Assembly: GCA_034440575.1 (NCBI GenBank)
Contig: JAOTOL010000880.1
Coordinates: forward strand, 62,001-126,000
Direction: 5' to 3'
Length of the DNA stretch: 64,000 nucleotides
From: Imbricaverruca yamaguchii
Taxonomy: Eukaryota; Arthropoda; Thecostraca; Neoverrucidae
In this document: piece after piece, positions 1 through 11,044 of the stretch
How positions within the stretch are numbered: the stretch's first letter is position 1
Layout: every line of letters begins with the position of its first letter
Translations under genes and position numbers: made by a program
The notes under the pieces: generated by a model
What the model was told of the DNA's origin: nothing
Databases searched by the model: none
What the model saw: only the letters and a program-made list of their open reading frames with translations

Positions 1-71
1 CAGGATCGCGGTCAGTGGAGCGTCACCTCTCACCTTAAGGTGCAGCCGCAGCAGCAGGATCGCGGTCAGTG
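1..71. repeat. 17-bp direct repeat across the exon 1/intron boundary
   Basis: CAGGATCGCGGTCAGTG occurs at position 1 and again at position 55. One copy lies inside the PIG-H-like exon and the other just inside its intron, so the end of the exon may have been tandemly duplicated (period 54). The left copy touches the window edge, so a longer array cannot be excluded. Confidence 0.45.
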
Positions 72-240
72 CGACCACCAGTGTGGTGAGCACCCAGCTC
101 TCGAGCGTGTGCAGGCCCAGCCGGAAGAGCAGAGCCGCGATGAGCACCGTCAGCGTGAGCCACCGACGCACGCTGAAGGGCGCGCCGGTCACCTCGTATT
201 CGGCCAGTCGACCCGGCACATGGCGCACCACCCTCACCAT
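34..240 (-). CDS. First coding exon of a two-pass membrane protein, PIG-H-like (partial)
   Basis: Read on the minus strand, an ATG opens 69 codons that end exactly at an AAG|GTGAGA splice donor, so the exon stops in phase 0 and the rest of the gene lies off the left edge. The peptide has a short polar N-terminus with EYEVTGAPFSVRRW, then two hydrophobic stretches (about residues 27-40 and 48-64) separated by LGLHTLES. This order (aromatic/basic strand, two adjacent membrane helices, then a basic residue) resembles the N-terminal half of PIG-H, a subunit of the ER enzyme that adds GlcNAc to phosphatidylinositol in GPI-anchor synthesis. The family match is from memory of the general architecture, and any small two-pass membrane protein would fit. 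The donor and the open frame are what the sequence shows directly. Overlapping plus-strand frames are shadows of this GC-rich exon. Confidence 0.35.
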
Positions 241-1600
241 GCCCCGGCACTGGACACAGGCCACAAGCACACGTTACTTCACCATTACCCGGCATTGAAT
301 ATCGACGAGAATTACCAGTCAGGCTTGGGCGAATTATGCTCGCCATTGGGCGGAGGTGAAAAATGTGCGCGAGGCTCCAGCTAACTGCCAGAAGCCAAGG
401 AAGTGATTGCTTCGTGAAGCCAGGGAAATGATTGTTTCGTGGAGCCAGGGAAGTGATTGTTTCGTGCTACCCGAGAAATTACTTATGTAATTAGCTTAAC
501 GGTTAGGACGTTTGATCATAGATTATGGCGTTCAGGATGTGGGTCTGCTAAACTCAATTGGCATGGTGTTTGACTTCAACAGGTGGGGTGGTTTGATACC
601 TGGCAATAGCGAGCGTGCTGATGCGTCCCGGCACTGCTGTGATTTCATTGGTGGGTAGCCACGACCCAAGGTCTTGTCGGCGGTGCATGGTGATAAACTG
701 TCAATTGTGCCCCGACGCTTCTAAAACACAGGTAAAAGGACAGTTGAGTTATCTCGGACGGTTCCCAATTCACGTGTCAGTGAAGTCGTATACTGTGGTG
801 TGGATCTGTGAATCGGGAACTGCCCGAGAGAACTCGCCTGCACGGGAGACGCTTCGGGGCAATGGCTTGCAACGACGCACAGCTGACATGACCTTGAGTC
901 GCACCTATGCACCAATGAAATTAAAGCACTGCACTGGCGCAAAAGCATGTTCGTCATTGACAAAAAAAAACAGCCTTTACCAGGTATCGAACCCATCACA
1001 CCTATTCAAGATAAACACCCTGCCAATTGAGCTGCACTGACATGCATCCTGAACGTCATAAGCTAAGATCAAAGGCCTTAACTACGAAGCTAATTACCGA
1101 AGCGATTACACGGATAACACAATACTTTTACTTGTTGATACACTCTTAAATACTGTGGAAGAAGTGCACCACCATATTTCTGGCCATGAATATGCATGCT
1201 ACCACCCCCACTCCCCCTCCCTCCTTCAACGAAATATGGGAAGCATAAAGAAACAAGGACTTTTGATGTGGAACTATACATGAAAGTACCATATACCACG
1301 TACCATGAAAGGTGTAAACATATGAGAAAGCATCCTAATCTAACCTACTATTTTGTTCCTAAAAAACGTTCCATTCACCTTGCATCAAAATTGTTTTGCA
1401 AAATGATTAAATATTTGCACAAAGGAAATCAGTCCAGAAATGAGATCCTTTTTATTGTAAAAATGGAAAAACAAAAAACTGCAGGTGTAGCAGGGATAAA
1501 TTAATGGATAAATCATGCAAGGAAAGCAAGCCATATACATGTATATATTACATATATATGTATGTATATACATACATGCATACATATGCTCCTGATTGAC
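241..1600. other. No gene recognised
   Basis: Apart from the 25-bp tandem repeat, I see no convincing coding exon, splice chain or RNA gene here. The open frames at 615-1040 and 721-999 overlap on opposite strands, have low-complexity composition and no family resemblance. The first part is likely the 5' flank of the minus-strand gene at the left edge. Confidence 0.5.
391..466 (+). repeat. 25-bp tandem repeat, about three copies
   Basis: The unit AAGTGATTGCTTCGTGAAGC plus CAGGG is repeated from 401, 426 and 451 with one to three changes per copy, and a partial copy precedes it. No function is evident. Confidence 0.6.
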
Positions 1601-1712
1601 CTTTCATGACACTCAAGACATTTTCCAGTCCCATGTCCCACCAGCAAAATGGTTTGGCTGTGTCAATACCAGTGATCATGTATAAGTGCATAATAGATGA
1701 ACAAATAAACAC
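1601..1712 (+). repeat. SINE body fragment (tRNA-SINE family), plus strand
   Basis: The stretch from the CATGACACTCAAGACATTTTC motif's start to the AATAAACACCC end matches, in order, the tRNA-unrelated body of the SINE at 2305-2490 read on its own strand: the CCACCAGCAAAATGGT core, a GATCATG motif and the AATAAAC tail. The tRNA head is missing, so this is a 5'-truncated copy. Confidence 0.55.
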
Positions 1713-1718
1713 CCACTA

Positions 1719-1787
<69 letters not shown>

Positions 1788-1801
1788 TTATACATATATT
1801 G

Positions 1802-1884
<83 letters not shown>

Positions 1885-1929
1885 TAGTGGGTGTTTATTT
1901 GTTCATCTATTATGCACTTATATATGATC
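1674..1929. repeat. 51-bp inverted repeat enclosing a TA microsatellite
   Basis: Positions 1674-1724 and 1879-1929 are reverse complements with a single mismatch over 51 bases. The space between them is almost pure TA, itself self-complementary, so the whole 256 bp can fold into one hairpin. The left arm is the 3' part of the SINE fragment, so the SINE tail has been copied in mirror image on the far side of the TA tract. Confidence 0.85.
1725..1878. repeat. TA dinucleotide microsatellite
   Basis: About 150 bp of alternating TA with a short interruption near 1783-1810. Open frames of alternating Tyr and Ile here are artefacts of the repeat. Confidence 0.95.
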
Positions 1930-2304
1930 AAATTACCTGTAAATTACCTGTAAACCTGTCCTTGTAGGAACTTGCTGGGGAGGCATTAAGAAGACCAGTT
2001 CAACATTTTGTTTTGTTTCTTTGTGATGAGAGGCTACTTACAAAAAATACAGGGAAAAAGGAACACTGCAAACACAGATGCCAGATGAAACATGCAAGGG
2101 CATCAAATTACAAGATACAATGACTGAAAGGAACACAGTTTGGGAGTCCAAAATGGATGGGAAAATCAATGCCAAAGTAGCTGGCAAATACTGGATCCAT
2201 GTAGAACTCCAATCTGAAAAAAATGAGCTTGAAAAGTTTAAAATTTATATTTTTATAAACATCTGACCTTTTCCTGGCTGACAAATTGGCATTACTGTGC
2301 TTTA

Positions 2305-2490
2305 ATATTCGGATCCTGTTTATTGGGTGATCTATGATGCAGCTATGCATGATCAGTGCTATCAACAAAGCCACACCATTTTGCTGGTGGGCCATAGGTC
2401 TGGAAAATGTCCTGAGTGTCATGGGTGGTGAATCAGAGACCTCTGGATCCAGAGCTCAACACCTTAACCACTGGGCCACCCATCCCATTG
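2305..2490 (-). mobile_element. tRNA-derived SINE
   Basis: On the minus strand the element starts with a tRNA-like head: an A-box-like GGCCCAGTGGTTAAGG stretch followed by a degenerate B box near TCTCTGATTCACC. Then comes an unrelated body (ACACTCAGGACATTTTCC, CCACCAGCAAAATGG) and an A-rich AATAAAC tail. The layout is that of a pol III SINE mobilised by a LINE. It shares head and body start with the element at 3717-3898 and body with 1601-1712, so three family members lie within 2.3 kb. Confidence 0.65.
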
Positions 2491-2929
2491 GGCTTTAAGA
2501 TATTCATGAGACAATTTTATGTACACATTTAGCTCCATTATGCAAAGAAATGTGATGTTTAACTAGGTATATAAATTTGAGGAAAAAACTTCTCCCAATT
2601 TGTATTTAAAGGTTAAATAGATCAGCACCTTTCTCAACAGGTTAAGTTATGAAGTGTTTAGACTTGATAAGCCATAAGCCATAAGCCCAGTATACCATAA
2701 GCCCAGTAAAAAGACCCAGCCCAACCATCACCACATTCTAAAGAAACCATCCACCAACATCCCACACACCTACCAATGCCTATCTACCCTAGTTATCCAG
2801 CCATATCCCTGGATCCCTCTTAATGCATGTGGAATAAATGCCTTACCAACAATTTTCCAACTGCATCCATGCCTGCTTAAGGTAGTCTGTGGCATGCACT
2901 CATACTTAGCATAAATCTCACCTCATCAA

Positions 2930-3610
2930 TCATTAATTGGAACTTAAAAACAAGATTTTCCTGTCTAAAAAAATTGCCACCCCACTTTTAAATACATTCA
3001 ATGAGCCTCACATCAGCAGGCAGCCTTTCCCAATGATCACCAACCCTTTGAGTAAAGATCTGTTGGCACTTAACGGTCCTACACCTCAACTTGTCTGACC
3101 TGCATTGATGACCCCTATGTGATACTCTAAACCAAAAAAACATCATTCAAATTGACATAATCTAGCCCTTTAACAACTTTGTGCATTTATATTATATCCC
3201 CCTTAATCTCCTTTATTTGAGTGAACACATCTATGGCTATGAGCCTATAACCATCTTCCTAGTCACCTACTCCACTGGTGAGTTCATTGGTTTTGTGCTG
3301 CACTCTTTCTAACATATCTATATCTTTTTCTAGGCTGGTGCTACATGCTTGTACAGCATATTTCAAGTTGGGTTGCACATATGCAAAGTACAGTTTTTCA
3401 TGACTTCCTTGCTCTTATATCTCAGTTTTATTAATCCCAGTCCCAGTGCCCCAGCATTCTGACTGCCCTTTTCCTAGCTGAGATACATTGTTTTTTTTTT
3501 GTTTAAGGTCTTTTGAAACCAAGACACCTAAGTCACTTTCCATTTCAATAGCATCCAGTTCCCTCCCTCTCATTGTATATTGGAAAGTGCTCACCTCCAG
3601 ACCCCCAGGG
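2930..3610 (-). mobile_element. Decayed CR1-type LINE, 3' part of ORF2
   Basis: Read on the minus strand, this segment follows the order of the C-terminal ORF2 region seen in the better copies at 4965-6082 and 20-24 kb: a match to the DLGVIL stretch, then the region of the RKLYCAYVRP block, then the RRLRGDLI-like block. It has many stops and indels. It is a diverged older subfamily. Boundaries are approximate. Confidence 0.5.
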
Positions 3611-3716
3611 GATAAGCTGGGATAAGTTTGTTAAGAGCTTTTGAATTTGGTAATTTGGGGGGAAAATTACTTCAAATCTTGAAATATTCAAAAGATTTTT
3701 TGAACATATGCTTTGT

Positions 3717-3898
3717 TTGTTTGTTTATTGGTTGGTTCACAACACACTTTATGCACATTCACAGCTAATGGCACCGCCAACACTGTTTCGCCAGTGGGCC
3801 GCGGGATTGGGAAATGTCCTGAGTGGAGTTAGAGTTGAACCCAGGACCTTTGGTACCCGTAGCCCGACACCTTAACCACTTGGCCATCCCAGCCCCTT
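3717..3898 (-). mobile_element. tRNA-derived SINE with clear A and B boxes
   Basis: The minus strand reads GGGATGGCCAAGTGGTTAAGG (A box TGGCCAAGTGG) and about 35 bases later GGTTCAACTC (B box), the spacing of a Leu/Ser-like tRNA head. A body with CACTCAGGACATTTCCC follows, and a tail of repeated AAAC. The head lacks a foldable acceptor stem with a proper discriminator, so this is a SINE and not a working tRNA gene. Confidence 0.75.
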
Positions 3899-4964
3899 GA
3901 GCATATGCAATGTTAGGGTATAGCAGATTAGTTTTTTTTAAATATAATTATTTTTGCACCATATCACCGAATGCAAAGCCCCTATTTGGTATTATTTTGC
4001 CTGTCAACTGAAAATGAAGCATTTGCATTGGAAATAATTTGCATCATTAACTTAGACACAGCCATCAACATTAGTCAATTTTACAGTTGCTCTCCTGTCT
4101 AGTTGTTTTTGGTCCTTCCAAGTCATTCCTTCCTTCAACGAAACATTCCAGACACAAACTAAAAAAGTTCATTGAAGAACATTTATAATTAATAATAATT
4201 GGTTCCAGTCAATTCCATCAGCTTTTTCATTCACAAAAAATTGTTCCTTGCTGGTGAAAATAAAATGATTTTAGACAAATTGTTTTAGTATAATTTTCTA
4301 TAAACCATTTTATATTCTGAAACTCATCCAATAGACATCAGGCAATAAATCACTCTGTGCACAAACATCCTACTCATGGGATGAGTTGTTAATATTCATT
4401 ACCTGTGTGGTCTGAGCAAAGCAAGAGCATCCGGTATGGATTCATAAACTTGGGTTACATCAATTAAGCATACTTCTGTTATCATTTTCTCAACCATTGC
4501 TTAGGAAGTTGGCTTATAGCCTTATCCTTCTTTAGCTATAGTGCCAATTTGTCACCTGGCAGTCATTTGTTGGCTGCCAGATACCTACCACATAGCTGAG
4601 TGCAGTCACCACATAAATCAGGAAGCATGTTGCAATTTGCTGATATTCTTTAGTTTAATTGTACTTATTTCAGCAGCATCAACAGCAAAACCTGTCTAGT
4701 TATTAAAACTGATATGAGAATAATATTTGGTGGTCACTCTTAATTTATGCAGATCATTATGCCAGGTCTCCAGCCTCTATCTTGATCCTGAGACCACTTG
4801 ATCTGGGAGCAAATTTCTGTTGTAAATTGGCTATTGTGTTTCAAAAATGAATTATAAGGATTCGCATATCACCTTAAAGCACAAATATTCCTACCAATGC
4901 AATGACTTCTATTACCTAAATGATAACATAATCACATAATTGACAGACATCATTTACTGATATA
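3899..4964. other. AT-rich intergenic DNA, nothing recognised
   Basis: No coding exon, structured repeat or RNA gene is visible. The right end runs into the (ATAAAGACAT)-type terminal repeat of the adjacent LINE. Confidence 0.5.
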
Positions 4965-6082
4965 AAGACATAAAGACATAAAGACATAAAAGATTAGTGC
5001 AACTCTGAGCCACAAGGGCCCTTCTTGGTTGCACTCTGTACACTGAACCAGTTGCCCACCAAATCTGCCAATCAGCCCTCCCTGTAATACTGAAAAGCAA
5101 GCCCTCTATTCTTATAATGATTGTCTATGCTGTTTTCAAAGGTGTTCAATGTGCTGCTACTGATGATGTTTTCTGGCAGCTGGTTCCAGTGTTCCACTAC
5201 CCTGTTGGTGAAGAAAGTTTGCCTTAACCTTGTTCTGCTGTGGTTAATTTTAATTTTGAATTTATTACCTCTAATTGCATCATTTCTGTTAAATTCAAAC
5301 ATTTCCCCAAGGTATCCCCTCTCCAGACCATTGACAAATTTAAAGACCTCGATGAGATCTCCTCTCAGCCTTCTATATCTAAGTGAAAACATATTCAATT
5401 TCTTCAATCTTTCCTCATATGCCAGGTTGCTTATGCCATTAACCATTTTTGTAGCCCTCTTTTGTACTCTCTCTAAAAGCCAACAATCTTTTTCATAGCT
5501 AGGAGACCAAGCTTGGATGCAGTATTCCAAATGTGGCCTGACGTATGCACAGTAAAGCTTCCTGATCACTTCCTCACTTCTGTATGATACATTCCTATTT
5601 ATTGCCCCGAGCATTCTCAGTGCCTTCTTCCTGGCTTCCTTGGTCTGTTCTGATGCCCCCAATTTTGTGTTTAGAATAACACCTAAATCCTTCTCCTGTT
5701 GAGTCACTGATAGCACTTGGCCACCCATCAAGTATGGAGCCTTCATATGCTGCTTACCTACATGCATGATTTTGCACTTATCAAAGTTAAATTTCATTTG
5801 CCATTCTTCGGACCACTTCACAAGTTCGTCTAAGTCTTTTTGCAGCGAGATATGCTCATCCTGACCTGTTATTGCCCTAAAGACCTTCAAATCATCTGCA
5901 AATTTCAAAACTTTACTGCTTAGGCCACTTTCAATGTTATTTACAAATATAATGAACAGTAATGGCCCTAGTACTGACCCCTGGGGGACTCCACTAAGAA
6001 CATTTTGCCATGATGACTTTGTACCATTTAGCATCACTCTTTGCTGTCTATCTGAAAGCCACAACTCTATCCATTTTAAGAT
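4965..6082 (-). mobile_element. 5'-truncated CR1-type LINE
   Basis: This is a minus-strand copy of the same LINE subfamily as the near-complete element at 19.5-24.2 kb. It keeps the 3' third of ORF2, the whole 3' UTR and the terminal run of short repeats ending in ACATAAAGACATAAAGACAT on the plus strand. Homology stops abruptly at 6082 inside the reverse-transcriptase domain, the usual signature of target-primed reverse transcription that stopped early. Nucleotide identity to the long copy is very high by eye, so insertion was recent relative to the decayed copies nearby. Confidence 0.85.
5072..6064 (-). pseudogene. LINE reverse transcriptase, C-terminal fragment
   Basis: A 330-codon open frame holds the C-terminal part of a CR1-type ORF2 protein. 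It begins within the palm of the reverse transcriptase and contains GVPQGSVLGPLLFIIFVNNI and the catalytic KFADDLK block, then the thumb and C-terminal region (RKLYCAYVRPHLEYC, RRLRGDLIEVFKFVNG) to its natural stop at FQYYREG. The endonuclease domain and the first catalytic Asp block (YLDFSKAFD in the long copy) are absent because of 5' truncation, so it cannot retrotranspose itself. Unlike the long copy it has Glu where that copy has a stop in DLI-E-VFKF, so it records the undamaged reading of that site. Confidence 0.85.
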
Positions 6083-7340
6083 GATGATGAGTCAATGTAG
6101 AAGAGAAGCACATTCATGAAGTGTGACTGGCATTCAATCTCACCTTTCATTCCACCGCAAGATGGTGTTTATCTAGCGACACAAGCCGAGCCCGAGCTAT
6201 AAGACCAAACTGGTCTCGAAAAAGAAATGGTCCAAACTGGTGAGAAGGGACTTTTGTTGCTACATTATTTTTCATTGCACAATCAGCACCAATACATTTG
6301 AAAGGGCTATTTACATTTCCGAGCAATGCATACCGTTTTTTCCGTATTCCCCTTCACTGATTAAGTACCTACCTGCGTATCCACTCATACACCTTCATCC
6401 ACTTAGACACCATTTTTGGTTGCTATTAAAAAGACTCGAGCGACTCGAGTACCGAATTAAAAGCTGGCATGCCATAATTGTGTCAAAGCGCTAATTCCAA
6501 ATTCAGGGAGCTAAGTATATTTACCTATCAAGTAGGAAATATTCACCCGGATTACTCCACCCAACACAGAACAAGATACCAAACCCGAGTTGTTCTTTTT
6601 ATACTCCATGTGATATGGATCATGGTTGGAAGATATTAGCATGAGACCCCGTGAATTGGGATCCTGGTTGAAGATCCCGAGTGTGTATGGGTCTAGACCT
6701 TCTGGTTTGGTGTCCTGCTAATGCTAACTTGTCATTTTCTCTATTCAGTCGGAAAGTATGCCTCAAAATATAGACTTGGACCATTACCTAGCTTGGGGAA
6801 AGATCTTTGGCCTTGATTGTGACCATCCCATCCAGTTCGCAGATTCTCCCATCGCTTCTATGTATCGAGCCTTCTTGATATTTTTTTTTTTTTTGGTGGG
6901 GGGGAGTATTTCTGCCCATGTGTAAGATGTGACACATGTTGCATCAGCATAAATAAAATACACAACCCATCGTTGTGGAGCAGGCACTTCGACAGGACGC
7001 GATATCTTTAAGGTTAGAAATTATATTTCAAAAGAAGAAACAAATGGATGATCTCTCCATATTCCAAGACCAAAGCTAACCAAAGGCGGCACATCAGTTT
7101 TTTCGTCTTGAGCAGAGGCGCAGCCACGGCGGATGGACCTGGTGCTCTCCGTCCATTAGTACATAGAAATGCACTATGCGAGGAAAATAATATTGTGATT
7201 TTCACCACCGGAGACGGGAAAAAAATTCCCACGTAGCGCGCCGATAACGTTCCAAGTTTACTGACACCCTTTTTGGACCGTATTTCTTAAGAGGATCCTG
7301 GTTGTGCGACTGATCTTCAATATATGATTTCCACGAAATT
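6083..7340. other. Intergenic DNA with one dispersed repeat
   Basis: No gene is recognised. Roughly 6690-6790 resembles 62690-62790 (shared core TCCTGCTAATG, then TTGTCATTTTC, then a stretch ending in TATGCCT and GACTTGG), which marks an old dispersed repeat of unknown type. A run of T with a G tract lies near 6880-6905. The small frames at 7014-7236 on both strands overlap and are not convincing. Confidence 0.45.
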
Positions 7341-7341
7341 T

Positions 7342-7690
7342 ACTAGCCAATCAAAAACTTACAATTCCCGCATCATCCCGCTCAATCCACGGGCTTTCAC
7401 ACGATACCCGACATCACATTTGCCTCCTCCCGCATCTCCTTCCCTCCATCCTGGAAATGTCATCCTGATCCACATTTTGGTGACCACGTACTTCTAATCA
7501 TTATCTTCACCCCAATCCCCATCACCGGCCCATCTCGCCACCCACCCCTCTGGCCGATGGAACCTGAAAAACGCAGCCTGGGGTCGCTTATTGGACTCCA
7601 TATATGCCCAGACAAACTCAAAGCCACACATTACCCCCTTCAATTCGCCAACCCTGCATTCACCAGAGCACACCAAAACAAATCATAAAC
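7342..7690 (+). mobile_element. Jockey-type LINE endonuclease fragment upstream of CP1
   Basis: The segment is the diverged twin of 41050-41400 and encodes, with frameshifts, the end of an APE-type endonuclease and the linker after it: LANQKLTIP, SHDTRHHI, the region of PDPHFGDHVPII, and RWNLKNAAWGRLLDSIYAQT. This order is typical of Jockey-clade ORF2 proteins. It is present in two cuticle-gene copies at the same relative place, so it inserted before those copies separated; the copy near 59.8 kb lacks it. Confidence 0.55.
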
Positions 7691-8507
7691 AAAACCCAGA
7701 CACCAACACTGACCTCACGCGACCCCCTGCTGGAGCGATGAGTGCCACCTGACGGTCCGAGAGAGAAACTATGCACGGCACAGATATGAACGATACTAAG
7801 CACCAGATACACTCACAGCATGTAGACACGACAAGCGCTCTGCAGACACACCATCAAGCACGCCAGAAAATATTTCATGGAGCACATTTAGTAGTCAATT
7901 TAATACACTCACCATCTCGGCAAAATTTGGTTACTTTTGAAGCATTGCACACCGACAGAGATGACGAAACAAGCCCATATCGCTCGAACATAACATCACC
8001 ATCGCAGACCCACAGTCCATCGCAGACATTTTGGCAAACATCTATTGGCCACATGACAGAGATTGGGCAACTCACACCCACCATCAGTCTTAGTCATATG
8101 CTTTTCTGATACGAATCCCTGTATCAAACGCTGGACCAACTCTCTCCGACCCTTGCCGCTTCATCGACATAGCAGGCTATTTTCGAGAATTCTTCGTTCG
8201 CCTTGTTAAAGAACGTTTCCACTATGTTCTCCTAGTGTATCAAACTCGTCTCTTCCTGCCAAACGGGTTTCCTTTTTGGCAAATCTTTCTTCCCCACGTT
8301 TTCCCCGGACCAATTCGCGGTTTCGCTTTAATTGCTTTAATCGCTTTAATGACATGTCTGTCCATGAGTCCTTTCCTCCCTCTCATGGGTTCGGCCGTCG
8401 CATCCCATCTGAAGACCTGTAGCCGTGAGCGTTAGTCAGTGGTGCCCTTCCCGTGCGGTGATGACACTACATAACCTGTCCTGTTCAAGGTCGGCAGCCG
8501 GCCTACC

Positions 8508-8514
8508 TATATAA
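8508..8514 (+). promoter_or_regulatory. TATA box of CP1
   Basis: TATATAA lies 75 bp upstream of the CP1 start codon, in a stretch that is also conserved before CP3 and CP4 and more loosely before CP2. A weaker TA-rich element (CTACATAAC) sits about 40 bp further upstream, where CP3 and CP4 have a second perfect TATATAA. Confidence 0.6.
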
Positions 8515-8588
8515 CAGCAGTTAGACAGGTAAAAAGCACCACATCTTCTGGAGTGATTCCCAGTCACGAGCCTGTCCCATTCGCCAAC

Positions 8589-9522
8589 ATGAAGGTACTG
8601 CTGGTTCGCCAATTTGATTTGGCTCGGAGATTTTGTGATTGTAGTGGTCACTAGGTCACTAGGTATCAAACACCGAGGGGAGGAAATTATTTAGTATGTA
8701 CTTAGCTATCTTTGGATTCTGTCGATATTGTCAAAGTCAATCAATGGACGATACCTCTCATCCTGCGAAGTTCATAGTTTACTGCACATGATAGATGCAA
8801 TGTGCAATGGCACATGCTATCTTCAGCAGAAAAGTATGCAAATATATCGGTGCAATGCCTTCATCATGGTGACAAATAACATTTCTTTCTACAGTAAGAC
8901 ATCGTGTGTGATTGCGCTTTGTATCGACCCTGTGAAGTATTCGTGGCTCTAATCGTATCTGTTCAGTGGTACTCAAATACCACACTGTTAACATTCTAGC
9001 ATTGCAGTAGTTTCTATTCCAATGCTGCCAGTTGTCACAGTAGTGCTGACCCTGAAGAGTCTAAGCAACGCTCCATTGCAGTTGCTGCTGACCCTGACAG
9101 CGCTGGTAGCCGCGGCCTACGCCGAGTCGTCAGTCCGTGCCAGCGTCGGATACGCCGCACCAGCCGTGCGCGTCGGGTACGCCGCACCTGCCGTGAGAGC
9201 CGCGCCACTGCCCGTCGCACGCATCCTGGAGTCGAGTAGCGAGACCGACGACCAGGGCGGCTACGCCTTCCGCTTCCTGTCTGACGACGGCATCAGTCGG
9301 GAGGAGCACCGCTCCGACGGCGCCGTGGTCGGCTCCTACAGCTACGTCGCACCCGACGGCTCCACCGTGTCGGTGCGCTACGTGGCTGACGTGCTCGGGT
9401 TCCGCGCCGAAGGCGACTCGCTGCCGACGCCCGTGCCGACCGAGTACCCGACACCGGTGGTGCCGTCCACCGAGGTGCCGGCTGAGGAGCGCACTGTCCA
9501 GCTCAGCTACTCCAGTCCATAG
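8589..9522 (+). CDS. RR-1 cuticle protein CP1, C-terminally shortened
   Basis: Two exons are inferred. The first codes only Met-Lys (ATGAAG|GTACTG, 8589-8594). The second starts at 9082 after CTCCATTGCAG. Joined, they give a classic signal peptide (MKLLLTLTALVAAAYA, cleavage before ESS), a layout known for many arthropod cuticle genes. The mature protein has two VGYAAPAVR repeats and an RR-1 chitin-binding domain: GGYAFRFLSDDG, then GSYSYVAPDGSTV, VRYVADVLGFRAEGD and LPTP. It would be secreted by epidermis and bind chitin in the cuticle. The frame ends at CCA-TAG where CP2-CP4 read CCA-CAG, which removes the Gln/Glu-rich tail and the second AAPG segment and leaves about 148 residues. The sequence beyond the stop is still recognisable but has drifted. 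It may work without its tail or be an early pseudogene. Confidence 0.75.
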
Positions 9523-10250
9523 GGACAGCAGGAGCATGAGCAGGAACGGGCTCAGGCCTAGGCCCAGGTCGAGACTGTGTACGGATTGCGGTCCGTCTCG
9601 CAGTGAACCTCCCAGTATTCTCGTCTACCACTGAGCCAGTCTACCAGTGGCCTTGTCGATAACTTGGCTTGCCAGCGGAATTGGCTACCAGCGAATATGA
9701 TGTGAAAGTGATGATATTTTCTGTGTTGGCATGTGGTATTTATTGCAGGATATAATGTACATTACAATATACTCGCTGTTTTTCTTCATCAACTGTTTTA
9801 TCTACTACGAAAATTCACATTGCGGATTTCTAGTATTGGCCGAGGATAACTATCAGCAATAACTCGCTTCGGCGATTTGTATTGTGGGCAGTTAGTCCGA
9901 ATTCTTCCTGGAGTGGCACTGGCTTCATGAACCAGGGTCATGGTGCTAAGTATAGCTGCTCCTAGTGTTTTTGCGTGAGCCATGCGCCTTCCATCCGATC
10001 CATGAATTATGGTTGACCGGCAGGATTTTGGCCGAGTTTAACCAGCGCCGTCCGGGGGCAGGGGCTGATAGGTGAGCCCCAAAGTTTTCCGCGGATATTG
10101 AAAGAACGGCGTCCGGCAGCGCGCCAAAAATATGGCATACATGTTCTCACATGAATTTGACATGTGTCAAAATTTTTAGGTCAGTTTATTAAGATCAACG
10201 AGTTAGTCAAGGTCAAGTGGGTTCACCTCTAGAAAAGTTCAACAAGTGGT
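9523..10250 (+). other. CP1 3' flank, twin of the right edge of the window
   Basis: After the decayed CP1 tail, this flank (TTTATTGCAGGATATAAT, CTACGAAAATTCACAT, CGAGGATAACTATCAGCAAT and onward) matches 63348-64000 closely. CP2 and CP3 share only its first part. No further gene is seen. Confidence 0.7.
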
Positions 10251-10956
10251 TACGCTTTTTGAATAAAGGTATTTTAGTGAAGCTTTCATGGTTTACTTGC
10301 CATTAGGGACAAAATAAAACGAACCAGAAGACATCTATTTTCGATTTTGATTACCTATTAGTTTTGCATAATTGCCCAATACAGCTAAAATCGAAGTTCT
10401 TGGGGAAAGTAATCATTTTTATGTGAGCAATTTCATTTCGAACGTTTTGTGGTTCGCTGTACCCACTAGAAATAGACAATTTAATAAGCATTGAAGCTCA
10501 ACATTTTGAACTTCCAATACAATACAATTTATATTTTTGTGTGGCAGAAACTTTACAGCCGTCGTCGATTTCGGCTTCCTTTTCTGATTCTAGGTAATTT
10601 TTTTGTTTACATTCTCAAATGTCCCCAAAATGAACTTCCCAGAGCAAAAGCCAAGTCGTGAAAAACCAAGGCCCCTAGCGATTTCACTTTCTGGAGGAGG
10701 GGAGTTCGAGGTGGTAGCTCTCCCTACTCGTCGAGCAATTTCCGATGACCCTCCTTTCATTGTTTTCGTACGACGCTTAGTTTGGAGGCTAGAGAGGAGT
10801 ATCTATCAAACCTCCTGAGTAAGGGTGTGACCGGAAAGAAGGGGAGGGTTAAGTAGCCGTCCGTGCATCGACACGGGCGTCCCGATAGCTCGTCCCGGGT
10901 CCCTAGGGCCAGTTGCTACCCACCTCGCAGAGGGCTAGATGCGATTGCGTGAAGCG

Positions 10957-10961
<5 letters not shown>
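10251..10961. other. No gene recognised
   Basis: The 71-codon frame at 10603-10818 has no recognisable motif. The rest is unremarkable single-copy-looking DNA. Confidence 0.45.

Positions 10962-11024
<63 letters not shown>
10962..11024 (+). repeat. CT dinucleotide microsatellite
   Basis: About 31 uninterrupted CT repeats, followed by a few imperfect ones. Confidence 0.95.
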
Positions 11025-11027
<3 letters not shown>

Positions 11028-11044
11028 CTATATCTCTCTTCCTT

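Noticed and set aside
1606..1887. Long open frames of alternating Tyr and Ile on both strands
   Set aside because: They arise from the TA microsatellite and have no coding character.
3820..3898. Possible tRNA gene on the minus strand
   Set aside because: It has A and B boxes but is fused to a SINE body and tail shared with neighbouring copies, and lacks a proper tRNA end.
9130..9537. Minus-strand frames over the cuticle genes, also at 17041-17321, 42632-42931 and 61084-61659
   Set aside because: They are antisense shadows of the GC-rich RR-1 exon; the plus frame has signal peptide, domain and splice sites.
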